Shown: positions 1 to 7,951 of the stretch, one piece after another | How the letters are laid out: every line of letters starts with the position of its first letter | How positions within the stretch are numbered: the stretch's first letter is position 1 | From: Modestobacter sp. Leaf380 | Lineage (GTDB): Bacteria; Actinomycetota; Actinomycetes; Mycobacteriales; Geodermatophilaceae | Length of the DNA stretch: 64,000 nt | Assembly (NCBI RefSeq): GCF_001424485.1 | Contig: NZ_LMQC01000019.1 | Location: 310,001-374,000 of the forward strand | Reading direction: 5' to 3' | The notes under the pieces: generated by a model | Told to the model about the DNA's origin: nothing | The model's database searches: none | The model's input: only the letters and a program-made list of their open reading frames with translations | Position numbers and translations under genes: made by a program

Positions 1-149
1 GCAAGGCCCACGGCGTGCGCGACCTGTCCGGGCTGGTCCCGCGGCTGGCCGACGCACGGGCGCTGCTGGACGGTCTGGACCCCTCCGGCGTCTTCTCCTC
101 GACGCGACTCACCCGCCTGGGGGTCCGGGGGTCGCGGTACTCGTCATGA
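1..149 (+). CDS. FAD-linked sugar/alditol oxidase, C-terminal end only (partial)
   Basis: Only the last 48 codons are present, read in the frame that begins at base 3 and ends with TGA at 147-149. The segment LDPSGVFSSTRL followed by a short basic tail resembles the C-terminus of the D-arabinono-1,4-lactone oxidase/alditol oxidase/gulonolactone oxidase family, where a Leu-Asp-Pro-x-Gly-x-Phe turn precedes the end of the chain. Those enzymes carry covalent FAD and oxidise sugars or polyols. The assignment rests on this one motif and could be wrong. The neighbouring PTS component and LacI-type operator would fit a polyol-use locus extending off the left edge. Confidence 0.45.
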   Translation, partial: KAHGVRDLSGLVPRLADARALLDGLDPSGVFSSTRLTRLGVRGSRYSS

Positions 150-159
150 CGACTGGTAT

Positions 160-173
160 TGTGAGCGTTAACA
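160..173. promoter_or_regulatory. Candidate LacI/GalR-family operator
   Basis: TGTGAGCGTTAACA is an imperfect 14-bp palindrome centred on CG, the usual architecture of LacI/GalR-family operators; five of seven half-site positions are symmetrical. It lies 27 bases before the ATG of the EIIB gene, in a short AT-richer gap. No LacI-family gene is in the window. Confidence 0.4.
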
Positions 174-200
174 CTCTTCTGATCTTGGAGCACCATTCTC

Positions 201-506
201 ATGCCGAGCATCGACGGCTCCGCCGTCCGCAAGCTGGTCATCGCCTGTGACGCGGGGATGGCCAGCAGCGTGCTGATGAGCACCCAGCTCCGCAAGCACC
301 TGGCCCCCCGGGTGCTGGTCACCCACAGCCCGGTCGACGCCCTCCCGGCCGACGCCGACGTCGTGCTCACCCACGACAAGCTGGCCGCCCGCGCCCGGCT
401 GGCCGCCGGCGACCGGCCGGTCGTCGCCTACGACAAGCTCATCGGCGACCCCGCCGTCGCCGACCTGGTCCGCGCCATCCGCGAGGGCGAGCTCATCCAG
501 GCCTGA
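201..506 (+). CDS. PTS lactose/mannitol-type EIIB protein, stand-alone
   Basis: The 101-residue protein has the size and fold signature of a mannitol-type EIIB domain. The phospho-accepting Cys is in CDAGMASSVLMSTQLRKHL (residues 15-33), close to the CDAGMGSS loop of MtlA. Such domains take phosphate from EIIA and pass it to the sugar while EIIC transports it. Here EIIB is a separate polypeptide and no EIIA, EIIC, HPr or EI gene is visible, so its partners lie upstream or elsewhere, or it has a regulatory role. The ATG at 201 follows GGAG at 187-190. The next gene starts 3 bases after the stop, so the two are probably co-transcribed. Confidence 0.8.
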   Translation: MPSIDGSAVRKLVIACDAGMASSVLMSTQLRKHLAPRVLVTHSPVDALPADADVVLTHDKLAARARLAAGDRPVVAYDKLIGDPAVADLVRAIREGELIQA

Positions 507-509
507 GCC

Positions 510-983
510 GTGGCCCAGGTGCAGGCCGAGACCGTCGTCGCCGTCCCCCCGGACGTCGCGTTCGCGGTCTCCCAGACGACCGGGGGCACCCGCTACCGCT
601 GGGACCCGTTCGTCCGCGAGCAGCACTTCCTGGACGGTGCGACGCTGCCGGCGAAGGGCGTCCGCACCGCGACGGTGTCCCGGCACCGGCTGCGGATGGT
701 CAGCCGGTACGTCAGCTGGGCACCGGGCTCGCACGTGGGCATGACGATGACCGAGGGCCCGTGGTTCTTCGAGGTCTTCGCCGGCAGCTGGCGGTTCACC
801 CCCACCGGGGACGGCGGCACCCGGGCCGTGTGGCGCTACGTCTTCCGCTGCCGGCCCCGGTGGGCGGCCGGTCCGATGGAGGCCGTCGGCCAGCTGGTGC
901 TGGGCCGGGACGTCCGCCGCCGGATCGCGGGCTTCGCCCGCGGCTGCGCCGACCCGGTCGTGCTCGCCGCCGTCCGCGGCTGA
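510..983 (+). CDS. SRPBCC-family (START-like) protein
   Basis: A 157-residue protein starting with GTG only 3 bases after the EIIB stop. The opening AQVQAETVVAVPPDVAFAVSQ, a central run of strands with Trp/Phe (PWFFEVFAGSWRFTP) and a C-terminal helix match polyketide-cyclase/SRPBCC proteins, which bind hydrophobic ligands in a deep pocket. No catalytic residues can be assigned. It may share a transcript with EIIB. It converges on the LCP gene with just 7 bases between the two stop codons. Confidence 0.65.
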   Translation: MAQVQAETVVAVPPDVAFAVSQTTGGTRYRWDPFVREQHFLDGATLPAKGVRTATVSRHRLRMVSRYVSWAPGSHVGMTMTEGPWFFEVFAGSWRFTPTGDGGTRAVWRYVFRCRPRWAAGPMEAVGQLVLGRDVRRRIAGFARGCADPVVLAAVRG

Positions 984-990
984 CCGGGTC

Positions 991-2946
991 TCAGCCGCGG
1001 GTGGGCGGCTCGCCGGCGTCCAGCGCGGCCTGGGCGGCCGCCGGGTCGTAGGCGCAGGCGTTGCTGACCTCGTCGACCGGGCCCGCGTCGGTGGCCGGCG
1101 CCGGTGCGGCCGACGTCGTCGGCGCCGCGCTCGAGCTCGGCGCGGGTGCCGGGGCGGGCGCCGGCGCGGCGCCCAGCGCCTGCTGGACGAGCAGGCGCAT
1201 CGCGTCGTAGTCCGGGTAGGCCGGGGTGATGACGGTGTCGTCGAAGACCACGCTGCGGATGCCGGCGTCCTTCACCAGGAACGCCAGGTCGACGAACTCC
1301 CCGAGCACCGCCTGCGGGACGTCGGTGCTGACGATGTCCGACGTGGTCGCGGCCAGCTGCTGGTACCGGGTCAGCAGGGTGACCGGGTCGGCCGCCGCCA
1401 CGATCGCGTCCAGCACGCAGCGCTGGCGGTCCATCCGCTGGTAGTCCGAGAGGCCGAAGCGCCCGCGGGCGAAGTCCAGCGCCCGGGGCCCGTCCATCTC
1501 CTGGCCGGGGCCGGGGGCGATGTAGGCGTCGGGCAGCACGCCCAGCGAGGGCTCGCCGCCGATCGGCACGTAGTAGTTGACGTTGACCGTGATGCCCCCC
1601 AGCGCGTCGACCAGCTGGCTGAAGCCGTCCAGGTTGACCAGCACGTAGTAGTCGATCGTCAGCCCCAGGGCCGCCCCGACCCCGAGCTTGAGCCAGTCGG
1701 CGCCCGGGTCGGCGCTGGGCACGCCCAGGGCGTCGGGGTAGAGCGCCGGGCCGTTGCGGTAGACCGCGTTGAGCAGGCTCTCGCTCTCGCTGCCGGCGTC
1801 GAACCCGTCGGGGAACAGCTCGGCCAGCGGACTGCCCTCGGGGAAGGGCAGGTCCTCCAGGTTGCGCGGCAGGCTGAACAGCGTCGTCGCACCGGTGGCG
1901 GTCTCGATGCTGGCCACGATCACGCTGTCGGTGCGGACGCCCTCCCGGCCGTCGCCGCCGTCACCGCCCAGCAGCAGCACGTTGACCCGCTCCTTGTCCC
2001 CGAAGGGGTCCACCGGGTCCGCGGGCGGGACGACCGTCGCGCTCTCCCGGTCGGCGAAGACGGTGTCCACCAGCTCGCGCTGCGCGGTGGCAAGCTGCAC
2101 CACCGTCACGGCCGGGACGACGACGGCCGCCGACAGCGCCAGCACCAGCACCGCGCCCAGGCCCTTCTGCAGCCGGCTGGTCCGCCGGGGCACCAACAGG
2201 CCGTAGCCCGCCCCGACGACCGCGACCCACCCCAGCGCGAGCACACCCACGCCCACGGCGGCGCCCAGCAGCAGGTCCGGGTCGACCGCGGCCCGGACGG
2301 CCGTGCGCCGGCCGGCCGTCGCCAGCCAGAGCAGCCCGGCCAGCAGGACGACGAACACGGCCAGGACGACGGCGCCGACCCGCTTGCGCCCGGCGGCCAG
2401 CAGTGCGGTCCCCGGCACCAGGGCGCCCAGGGCGGTGAGGCCGGCGGCCCGGCCGAAGGTGGAGGCGCGGCGGGTGCGCTGCCCGGTGCGGTGTGAGGCG
2501 ACTCCGTCGTCGTCGTGGTCGCTGGACCCGTCGGCGTCGGGGTCGTCGGTGTCGGGGTCGTCGGTGTCGGGGTCGTCGTCCCGGTCGACCGGCGCCTCGG
2601 GCCGGGACCCGGCGGGCTCGACGACACTGGGCACCCGGGCGGTCTCGTCGTCGGCACCGGGGACGTCGGCGCGGCCGCGCTCGCCGCCCCCGCCGGGGGC
2701 GCCGTGGGGAGGCTCGGCCGGCTCCGGGTCGTGCGCGGGCAGGCCGGCGGCGGCCCGGGCGCGGGCGGCGGCCTCGGGGTCCAGGGCGCGGCCGCGACGG
2801 CCGGCGCGGCCCCCGGTGTCGGGACCGCCGACCGGCGGTGGGGGGCCGGCAGCCGGGGACGGCGGGACGGGCGGCAGCCTGTTCGGGAGGGCGCCGGGGT
2901 CGATCCGCGCGGTGCGGTCGTCGGGCACGTCGGGGCGCTCGCTCAC
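991..2946 (-). CDS. LytR-CpsA-Psr (LCP) family cell-wall ligase with long acidic N-terminus
   Basis: LCP proteins transfer lipid-linked glycopolymers to peptidoglycan outside the membrane. The protein has about 651 residues. Roughly the first 165 are cytoplasmic, Pro/Gly-rich, and contain a DPDTD acidic repeat. Three or four hydrophobic segments follow (about 170-300). The extracellular LCP domain includes VNVLLLGGDGGDGREGVRTDSV, the SLPRN motif, and later GPRALDFARGRFGLSDYQRMDRQ, with the conserved Asp and Arg residues. The tail is a flexible AP-repeat/Ser-Thr linker with a short end segment. The GTG at 2946 is chosen because the reading upstream (to 2994) is poor and the VSERPDV start is typical. 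Most LCP proteins have one membrane helix, so the multi-helix N-terminus is unusual. Confidence 0.85.
   Translation of the reverse strand: MSERPDVPDDRTARIDPGALPNRLPPVPPSPAAGPPPPVGGPDTGGRAGRRGRALDPEAAARARAAAGLPAHDPEPAEPPHGAPGGGGERGRADVPGADDETARVPSVVEPAGSRPEAPVDRDDDPDTDDPDTDDPDADGSSDHDDDGVASHRTGQRTRRASTFGRAAGLTALGALVPGTALLAAGRKRVGAVVLAVFVVLLAGLLWLATAGRRTAVRAAVDPDLLLGAAVGVGVLALGWVAVVGAGYGLLVPRRTSRLQKGLGAVLVLALSAAVVVPAVTVVQLATAQRELVDTVFADRESATVVPPADPVDPFGDKERVNVLLLGGDGGDGREGVRTDSVIVASIETATGATTLFSLPRNLEDLPFPEGSPLAELFPDGFDAGSESESLLNAVYRNGPALYPDALGVPSADPGADWLKLGVGAALGLTIDYYVLVNLDGFSQLVDALGGITVNVNYYVPIGGEPSLGVLPDAYIAPGPGQEMDGPRALDFARGRFGLSDYQRMDRQRCVLDAIVAAADPVTLLTRYQQLAATTSDIVSTDVPQAVLGEFVDLAFLVKDAGIRSVVFDDTVITPAYPDYDAMRLLVQQALGAAPAPAPAPAPSSSAAPTTSAAPAPATDAGPVDEVSNACAYDPAAAQAALDAGEPPTRG
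2532..2580. repeat. 15-bp tandem repeat inside the LCP gene
   Basis: The unit GGGGTCGTCGGTGTC is repeated about three times in tandem and encodes the DPDTD acidic run in the cytoplasmic tail of the LCP protein. Its length is a multiple of three, so copy-number change would keep the reading frame. Confidence 0.75.
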
Positions 2947-3058
2947 GCCCGCACCGCCTCGATCAGCCCGTCGTCCACCCCGCCATGGTCCCACCGGCGG
3001 GCCCGCCGAGGGGACCGGCCGGTGCCGGGCGACCCGGACGGGTGGGGTGTCCCCGCGG

Positions 3059-3658
3059 TCAGTCGCGGACCGTCGCCAGGCCCTCGCTCCGTGCAGCCGA
3101 CACGGCGGTCGAGCGCAGGGCCTCGACGTCCAACTCGAAGTGCACGGTCTGCAGCTCGGCGCCCGGGACCCGCTCGTCGAGCACCTCGCGGACCGGCAGC
3201 GAGCGCCAGAACGCCTCCGCCCCGGCGACCGCGGTGTCGGTGTGCAGGTACACGGTGCGGTGCCCGCCCTCGTCGACGGCCCAGCGCGCGGCGGTCTCGA
3301 CCAGGGCCCGGGCGGCGCCGCGGCGACGGTGCTCGGCGAGCACCCACACCCGGGCCAGCTGGGCCACCGAGCGGCCCCGGTAGTGGTCGACGAGCACCTG
3401 CGGGCTGCGCGGGCCGCCGACCTTGACCGCCGTCGTCCCCAACAGGGTGCCGTCGGCGTCCTCGGCGAGGAACAGCGCCTGACCGGGCGTCTGCAGGTAG
3501 GCCGCCGCCGGGTCGGCCAGGTCGGCGTGCCACTCCGGGCGGAAGCCGTAGCCCAGGTCCTCGGCCAGCACCCGCAGCATGAGCGTGCGGGCGGCCTCGA
3601 CGTCGGTGGTGCCCGCGTGGCGGACCCGGACCCTGGTGGCGGTGCTTGTTGCGAACAT
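3059..3658 (-). CDS. GNAT-family N-acetyltransferase
   Basis: About 199 residues. VLAEHRRRGAARALVETAARWA (middle of the chain) is the acetyl-CoA pyrophosphate-binding motif A (R/Q-x-x-G-x-A/G), preceded by the strand LARVWVLA. An acetyl-CoA-dependent transferase is therefore expected, with unknown substrate. The ATG at 3658 (MFATSTATRVRV) is preferred to the upstream ATG at 3697, which would add 13 unsupported residues; no clear ribosome-binding site precedes either. It is divergent from the desaturase gene, with 107 bases between. Confidence 0.8.
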   Translation of the reverse strand: MFATSTATRVRVRHAGTTDVEAARTLMLRVLAEDLGYGFRPEWHADLADPAAAYLQTPGQALFLAEDADGTLLGTTAVKVGGPRSPQVLVDHYRGRSVAQLARVWVLAEHRRRGAARALVETAARWAVDEGGHRTVYLHTDTAVAGAEAFWRSLPVREVLDERVPGAELQTVHFELDVEALRSTAVSAARSEGLATVRD

Positions 3659-3765
3659 CAGGCAACAGGGTGGCACAGGCGTGGGAACGCCCGCCACGGG
3701 GAACCACCCGGGAGCCGCGGCCGCGTAGGTTCACCGGTAGCCGCAAGTCCTCCCGGAGGTGCACC

Positions 3766-4728
3766 GTGCCCGAGACACCCGCCACGACCGCCCTGCTCAC
3801 CGAGCTCGAGCCCGTCGTCGAGGAGAACCTCAACCGGCACGAGAAGATGGCCCAGGAGTGGCACCCGCACGACTACGTGCCGTGGTCCCAGGGCCGGGAC
3901 TTCGCCTTCCTCGGCGGCGAGGACTGGGCACCCGAGCAGTCCAAGCTCGACGAGACGGCCAAGGCCGCGATGATCACCAACCTGCTCACCGAGGACAACC
4001 TCCCCAGCTACCACCGGGAGATCGCCACCCGGTTCAGCCGGGACGGCGCCTGGGGCACCTGGGTCGGCCGCTGGACCGCCGAGGAGAACCGGCACGGCAT
4101 CGCCATCCGCGACTACCTCGTCGTCACCCGCGGCGTCGACCCGGTCGAGCTCGAGCGGGCCCGGATGGACTACATGACCTCGGGCTACGACTCCGGGGAC
4201 AAGACCCCGCTGGAGGCCGTGGCCTACGTGTCCTTCCAGGAGCTGGCCACCCGGGTGAGCCACCGCAACACCGGCAAGGCCACCGGCGACCCGATCGCCG
4301 ACCAGATGCTCGCCCGGATCGCCAAGGACGAGAACCTGCACATGGTCTTCTACCGGAACATCGTCGGGGCGGCCCTGGACATCTCCCCGGACGAGACGAT
4401 GCGGGCCATCGCCGACGAGGTCATCAACTTCGAGATGCCCGGCGCCACCATGGCCGGGTTCCGGAAGAACTCCACGATCATCGCCAAGGCCGGGATCTAC
4501 GACCTGCGCCTGCACCACGACGACGTCGTCGCACCGATCCTGCGGCACTGGAAGGTCTTCGAGCGCTCCGGCTTCGGCCCCGAGGGCGAGAAGGCCCGCG
4601 AGGAGCTGGCCCAGTTCATGGTCGGCCTGGACGCCCAGGCCACCAAGTTCGTGGAGTCCCGGGACCGGATGCGGGCCCGCCTGCAGGCCCGCGCCGACGC
4701 CCAGATCGCCCCGCTCGCCCAGGCCTGA
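3766..4728 (+). CDS. desA: Acyl-[acyl-carrier-protein] desaturase (ferritin-like di-iron)
   Basis: A 320-residue soluble fatty-acid desaturase of the plant stearoyl-ACP/mycobacterial DesA type. It inserts a double bond into acyl-ACP using O2 and electrons from ferredoxin. The two di-iron ligand motifs are EENRH at 106-110 and DENLH at 188-192, within a helical bundle. The GTG start at 3766 is fixed by the perfect GGAGGT at 3755-3760. The gene appears monocistronic and is followed by a strong hairpin. Membrane-lipid unsaturation fits stress adaptation, but the sequence does not show how it is regulated. Confidence 0.92.
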   Translation: MPETPATTALLTELEPVVEENLNRHEKMAQEWHPHDYVPWSQGRDFAFLGGEDWAPEQSKLDETAKAAMITNLLTEDNLPSYHREIATRFSRDGAWGTWVGRWTAEENRHGIAIRDYLVVTRGVDPVELERARMDYMTSGYDSGDKTPLEAVAYVSFQELATRVSHRNTGKATGDPIADQMLARIAKDENLHMVFYRNIVGAALDISPDETMRAIADEVINFEMPGATMAGFRKNSTIIAKAGIYDLRLHHDDVVAPILRHWKVFERSGFGPEGEKAREELAQFMVGLDAQATKFVESRDRMRARLQARADAQIAPLAQA

Positions 4729-4766
4729 CCCCGCCCGCCCCGGCAGCGCCCGCCCCGCGCCGCCCC

Positions 4767-4825
4767 GGCATGGGATCCCCCGCATACCGCTGAGCAGCTC
4801 CGCCGTATGCGAGGGATCCCATGCC
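4767..4825. repeat. Long imperfect inverted repeat (hairpin) between desaturase and exonuclease III
   Basis: The arms 4767-4787 and 4805-4825 are 21 bp each with one mismatch, built around GGCATGGGATCC and GCATAC; the loop is 17 bases. It lies 38 bases after the desaturase stop and ends 25 bases before the exonuclease start. There is no U-tract. It can act as a terminator, and its sequence quality suggests a dispersed intergenic palindrome. Confidence 0.75.
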
Positions 4826-4850
4826 CAGGAGGGCCCGTACCGTCGACGTC

Positions 4851-5648
4851 GTGCGCCTGGCGACCTGGAACGTGAACTCGATCCGCACCCGCGTCGACCG
4901 GGTGGTGGGCTTCCTCGAGCGCAGTGACGTCGACGTCCTGGCGCTGCAGGAGACCAAGTGCCGGGACGCCCAGTTCCCCACCGAGCGGTTCACCGCGTTG
5001 GGCTACGAGGTCGCGCACGTGGGCCTGGACCAGTGGAACGGCGTGGCCCTGCTGTCCCGGGTCGGCCTGGAGGACGTGCAGGTCGGGTTCGAGGGCGTGC
5101 CGACCTGGTCGTCGAAGGAGGGCGTCGAGCCGGTGCGCGAGGCCCGGGCGATCGGCGCCACCTGCGGCGGGGTGCGGGTGCTCTCGCTCTACGTGCCCAA
5201 CGGCCGGCAGCTCGGCGACCCGCACCTGGCCTACAAGCTGGAGTGGCTGGAGGCGTTGCGCGCGGACGCCGCCGGCTGGCTGGCCGCCGACCCGCAGGCC
5301 CAGGTCGCCCTGGTCGGTGACTGGAACATCGCCCCGCAGGACGACGACGTGTGGGACATCGGCGTCTTCGCCCACTCCACGCACGTCAGCCCGCCCGAGC
5401 GCGCGGCGTTCGCCGCCGTCGTGGACGCCGGGTACGCCGACGTCGTCCGGCCGTACACGCCGGGGGAGTTCACCTACTGGGACTACACGCAGCTGCGGTT
5501 CCCGCGCCGCGAGGGCATGCGCATCGACTTCGTGCTCGCCTCGCCGGCGCTGGCCGCCCGGGTGACCGGTGCCGAGATCGACCGCCAGGAGCGCAAGGGC
5601 AAGGGCGCCAGCGACCACGCCCCGGTCGTCGTCGAGCTCGCCGGGTGA
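4851..5648 (+). CDS. xthA: Exodeoxyribonuclease III (AP endonuclease)
   Basis: A 265-residue member of the Mg-dependent exonuclease III/APE1 family acting in base-excision repair. Visible motifs are LATWNVNSIRTRVDRV at the start, LQETK (metal-binding Glu), GDWNIAPQ and the C-terminal SDHAPVVVEL with the catalytic Asp-His pair. The GTG at 4851 gives the family's usual VRLATWNVNS start; the ATG at 4821 sits inside the hairpin arm and would add ten unsupported residues. AGGAGGG at 4827-4833 may be the ribosome-binding site. The stop overlaps the next start by 4 bases, so it is coupled to the HD hydrolase gene. Confidence 0.93.
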   Translation: MRLATWNVNSIRTRVDRVVGFLERSDVDVLALQETKCRDAQFPTERFTALGYEVAHVGLDQWNGVALLSRVGLEDVQVGFEGVPTWSSKEGVEPVREARAIGATCGGVRVLSLYVPNGRQLGDPHLAYKLEWLEALRADAAGWLAADPQAQVALVGDWNIAPQDDDVWDIGVFAHSTHVSPPERAAFAAVVDAGYADVVRPYTPGEFTYWDYTQLRFPRREGMRIDFVLASPALAARVTGAEIDRQERKGKGASDHAPVVVELAG

Positions 5649-6355
5649 GCGTCACCGCCGCGTTCGAGCTGGCCCGCACCGCGCACACCGGGCAGGTCGA
5701 CAAGGTCGGGGAGCCCTACGTCGGGCACCCGTTGCGGGTCGCGCTGTCGGTGGTGGGCGACGAACTGCGCCAGGTCGGCGCGCTGCACGACGTCGTCGAG
5801 GACACCACGCTGACCCTGGCCGACCTCAGCGCCCGCGGGTTCTCCGACGCCGTGGTCGCCGGGGTCGACGCGATGACCAAGCGGCCGGGGGAGACCCTGC
5901 GGGCCTCGATGGCCCGGGTGTCGGCCGACCCGCTGGCCCGGGTGGTCAAGCTGGCCGACGTCGCCGACAACGCGAGCCCGGTCCGGCTGGCCCGACTCCC
6001 CACCGAGGAGCAGCGCAAGGAGCTCGCGCTGAAGTACACGGCCACCTGCACGCTGCTGGGCGCCGACGTCATGGCGGTCATCGGCACGGTCCCCGCCGAG
6101 CCGGCCGTCGCCCTGTCCCGCGAGCTGCCCGAGCGGTTGCTGGGGACCGGGTTCCGGGTCGTCGACCACCTGCGCGGGGAGTGGGTGCGCGTGGTCGGCG
6201 ACGACGCCGTGCTGGCCGTCGTCGGCACCACGGAGGACGCCCGGCTGTTCGTCGACGACACCCCCACCCCGTGGACGTCGCTGGCGGGGGCGTTCCGCGG
6301 CCTGTGGGCGGCCGTCCGGCCCGACGAGCCGCTCCCCGAGCACCTGCGGGGCTGA
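5645..6355 (+). CDS. HD-domain phosphohydrolase (RelA/SpoT-like N-terminal domain)
   Basis: A 236-residue protein starting with GTG inside the stop of the exonuclease gene (GTGA overlap). HTGQVDKVGEPYVGHPLRVA, ALHDVVEDTTLTLADL and KLADVADNAS give the His, His-Asp and Asp of an HD metal site, in the arrangement of the (p)ppGpp hydrolase domain of SpoT/Mesh1. No synthetase, TGS or ACT domain follows. The C-terminal 85 residues, with GFRVVDHLRGEWVRVVGDD, are not recognised. It could be a small alarmone or nucleotide hydrolase. Coupling with a DNA-repair nuclease is seen; a common role is inferred. Confidence 0.8.
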   Translation: MSVTAAFELARTAHTGQVDKVGEPYVGHPLRVALSVVGDELRQVGALHDVVEDTTLTLADLSARGFSDAVVAGVDAMTKRPGETLRASMARVSADPLARVVKLADVADNASPVRLARLPTEEQRKELALKYTATCTLLGADVMAVIGTVPAEPAVALSRELPERLLGTGFRVVDHLRGEWVRVVGDDAVLAVVGTTEDARLFVDDTPTPWTSLAGAFRGLWAAVRPDEPLPEHLRG

Positions 6356-6360
6356 CCGCC

Positions 6361-6726
6361 TCAGGCCGGCGGGACCACCCTCAGGTGGTGCGGTGGGAGG
6401 ACGGGCGGCGGCGCGGTCCGGCGGGACGCGACCCGGGACAGCGCCCGTCGCCACGCGGGTGTCCGGGCGTGCGCCTCCAGCCGGGCCAGCCGCGCCTCCA
6501 GCTCCTCGACCCGCCCGGCCGGGCGGACCGACGGCGGCGGTGCCTGCGCCAGCTGGCCCAGCTGCTCGGACAGCGCCCCGACCAGCTGGGCGGCCTCCTG
6601 CGGCGCGAGCTGGACCGTGCCCACGCAGACGCCGGCCCGCCAGACGCTGAGGTTGATCGCGCCGAGCTCGGGGTGCCGGGTGACCCGGACCCCGCGGCCC
6701 TCGCCGCGCCGGTCCAGCACCCACAC
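6361..6726 (-). CDS. Hypothetical protein (lineage-specific)
   Basis: A 121-residue protein, GTG start at 6726. The first half (VRVTRHPELGAINLSVWRAGVCVGTVQLAP) looks like a small antiparallel beta sheet ending in a strand with conserved-looking Trp and Cys. It is followed by a helical segment with QLVGALSEQLGQL and a short coiled-coil-like stretch EELEARLARLEAH, then a basic, proline-rich tail. I cannot assign a family or a function. It converges on the HD gene (5 bases between stops) and is divergent from the spore photoproduct lyase-like gene, with 111 bases between the starts, so the two may share a control region. Confidence 0.55.
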   Translation of the reverse strand: MWVLDRRGEGRGVRVTRHPELGAINLSVWRAGVCVGTVQLAPQEAAQLVGALSEQLGQLAQAPPPSVRPAGRVEELEARLARLEAHARTPAWRRALSRVASRRTAPPPVLPPHHLRVVPPA

Positions 6727-6837
6727 GCCCAGCCGTCCGAGGAGGGGGGGCGGCCGTCATGCGACGACGGTCCTCTGGTCCGGGACCGGGCGTCAACCGG
6801 GGAAGCGGACCCCCTGGTGCCGGTGTTGTCACCGGTG

Positions 6838-7929
6838 ATGCCTGCTGCGCTCACCACCCCCGCCCCCACCCGCGTCTGGACCCCGAAGCGCATCCTGGTC
6901 ACCCGTTCCGCCGCCGCCCTGCCGTACGGCCGGCAGGTGCTCGAGCGGGTCCGCGCCGCCGGCGTCCCCGACGTCGAGGTGCTGACCGGGGACCGGCTGC
7001 CCAACCTGCGCGGGGACGGCGACCGGGCCGCGTTCATGGCCGCCAAGGACACGATGGCCGTGGTGGTGGGCGCACCGTCCAAGCGCCGGCTGCAGCCGAT
7101 CCCGCCGTCGGCGGACTGGCGGTTCGACCTGGCCGAGGGCTGCCCCGCGCACTGCCAGTACTGCTACCTGGCCGGCTCGCTCACCGGCCCGCCCATCACC
7201 CGGGTCTTCGCCGACCTGCCCGACGTGCTGGCCTCGCTGGAGGGGTACGTGGGCCGCGGCGGGGTCACCTCGGGCACCCTCGAGCGCGGCCACGAGGGGA
7301 CCACCTTCGAGGCGTCCTGCTACACCGACCCGCTGGCGATCGAGCACCTGACCGGCGGCCTGGCCACGGCGGTGGAGTTCTTCGGCACCCACGACTGGCC
7401 CGGCCCCGTGCAGCTGCGCGCCACCACCAAGTTCGACGACGTCGAGCCCCTGCTGGACCTGCCGCACCGCGGCCGCACCCGGCTGCGCTTCTCGGTCAAC
7501 GCGGCCTCGGTCGCCCGCCGCTTCGAGGGCGCCACCTCCCCCGTGCCGGCCCGGGTCGCGGCGCTGGGCCGGGTCGCCGAGGCCGGCTACCCGGTCGGGC
7601 TGACGATCGCCCCGATCATGCCCACCGAGGACTGGCGCACCGAGTACGGCCAGCTGCTGGACAGCGTGGCCGCCGTCCTCCCGGACGGGGCCGACCTGAC
7701 CGTCGAGTGCATCACCCACCGGTTCACCCCGAACTCCAAGGCGACGCTGACCGACTGGTACCCGCGCACCAAGCTGGAGATGGACGAGGACCTGCGCACC
7801 CTCAAGCGCGGCAAGTTCGGCGCGGTCAAGCACGTCTACCCGAAGGACGTGATGGCCGAGCTGCGGGGCTGGTTCACCGATGCCGTCGACGCCCGGTTGC
7901 CCGGGGCGCGCTTCCTCTACTGGACCTGA
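6838..7929 (+). CDS. Spore photoproduct lyase family radical SAM protein
   Basis: A 363-residue radical SAM protein. GCPAHCQYCYLAG carries the CxxxCxxC cluster ligands at Cys102, Cys106 and Cys109, and the following TTFEASCYTDPLAIEHLTG, RATTKF and RFSVNA segments match SplB-family proteins. In Bacillus the enzyme reverses the UV lesion 5-thyminyl-5,6-dihydrothymine. In non-sporulating actinobacteria the homologue's substrate is not settled. Whether the SplB active-site Cys and Tyr pair are conserved needs an alignment. The ATG at 6838 follows an in-frame GTG at 6835; both are possible. The gene ends 84 bases before the AAA ATPase gene. Confidence 0.85.
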   Translation: MPAALTTPAPTRVWTPKRILVTRSAAALPYGRQVLERVRAAGVPDVEVLTGDRLPNLRGDGDRAAFMAAKDTMAVVVGAPSKRRLQPIPPSADWRFDLAEGCPAHCQYCYLAGSLTGPPITRVFADLPDVLASLEGYVGRGGVTSGTLERGHEGTTFEASCYTDPLAIEHLTGGLATAVEFFGTHDWPGPVQLRATTKFDDVEPLLDLPHRGRTRLRFSVNAASVARRFEGATSPVPARVAALGRVAEAGYPVGLTIAPIMPTEDWRTEYGQLLDSVAAVLPDGADLTVECITHRFTPNSKATLTDWYPRTKLEMDEDLRTLKRGKFGAVKHVYPKDVMAELRGWFTDAVDARLPGARFLYWT

Positions 7930-7951
7930 GCCCGGATACGGCCCCGGAGCA

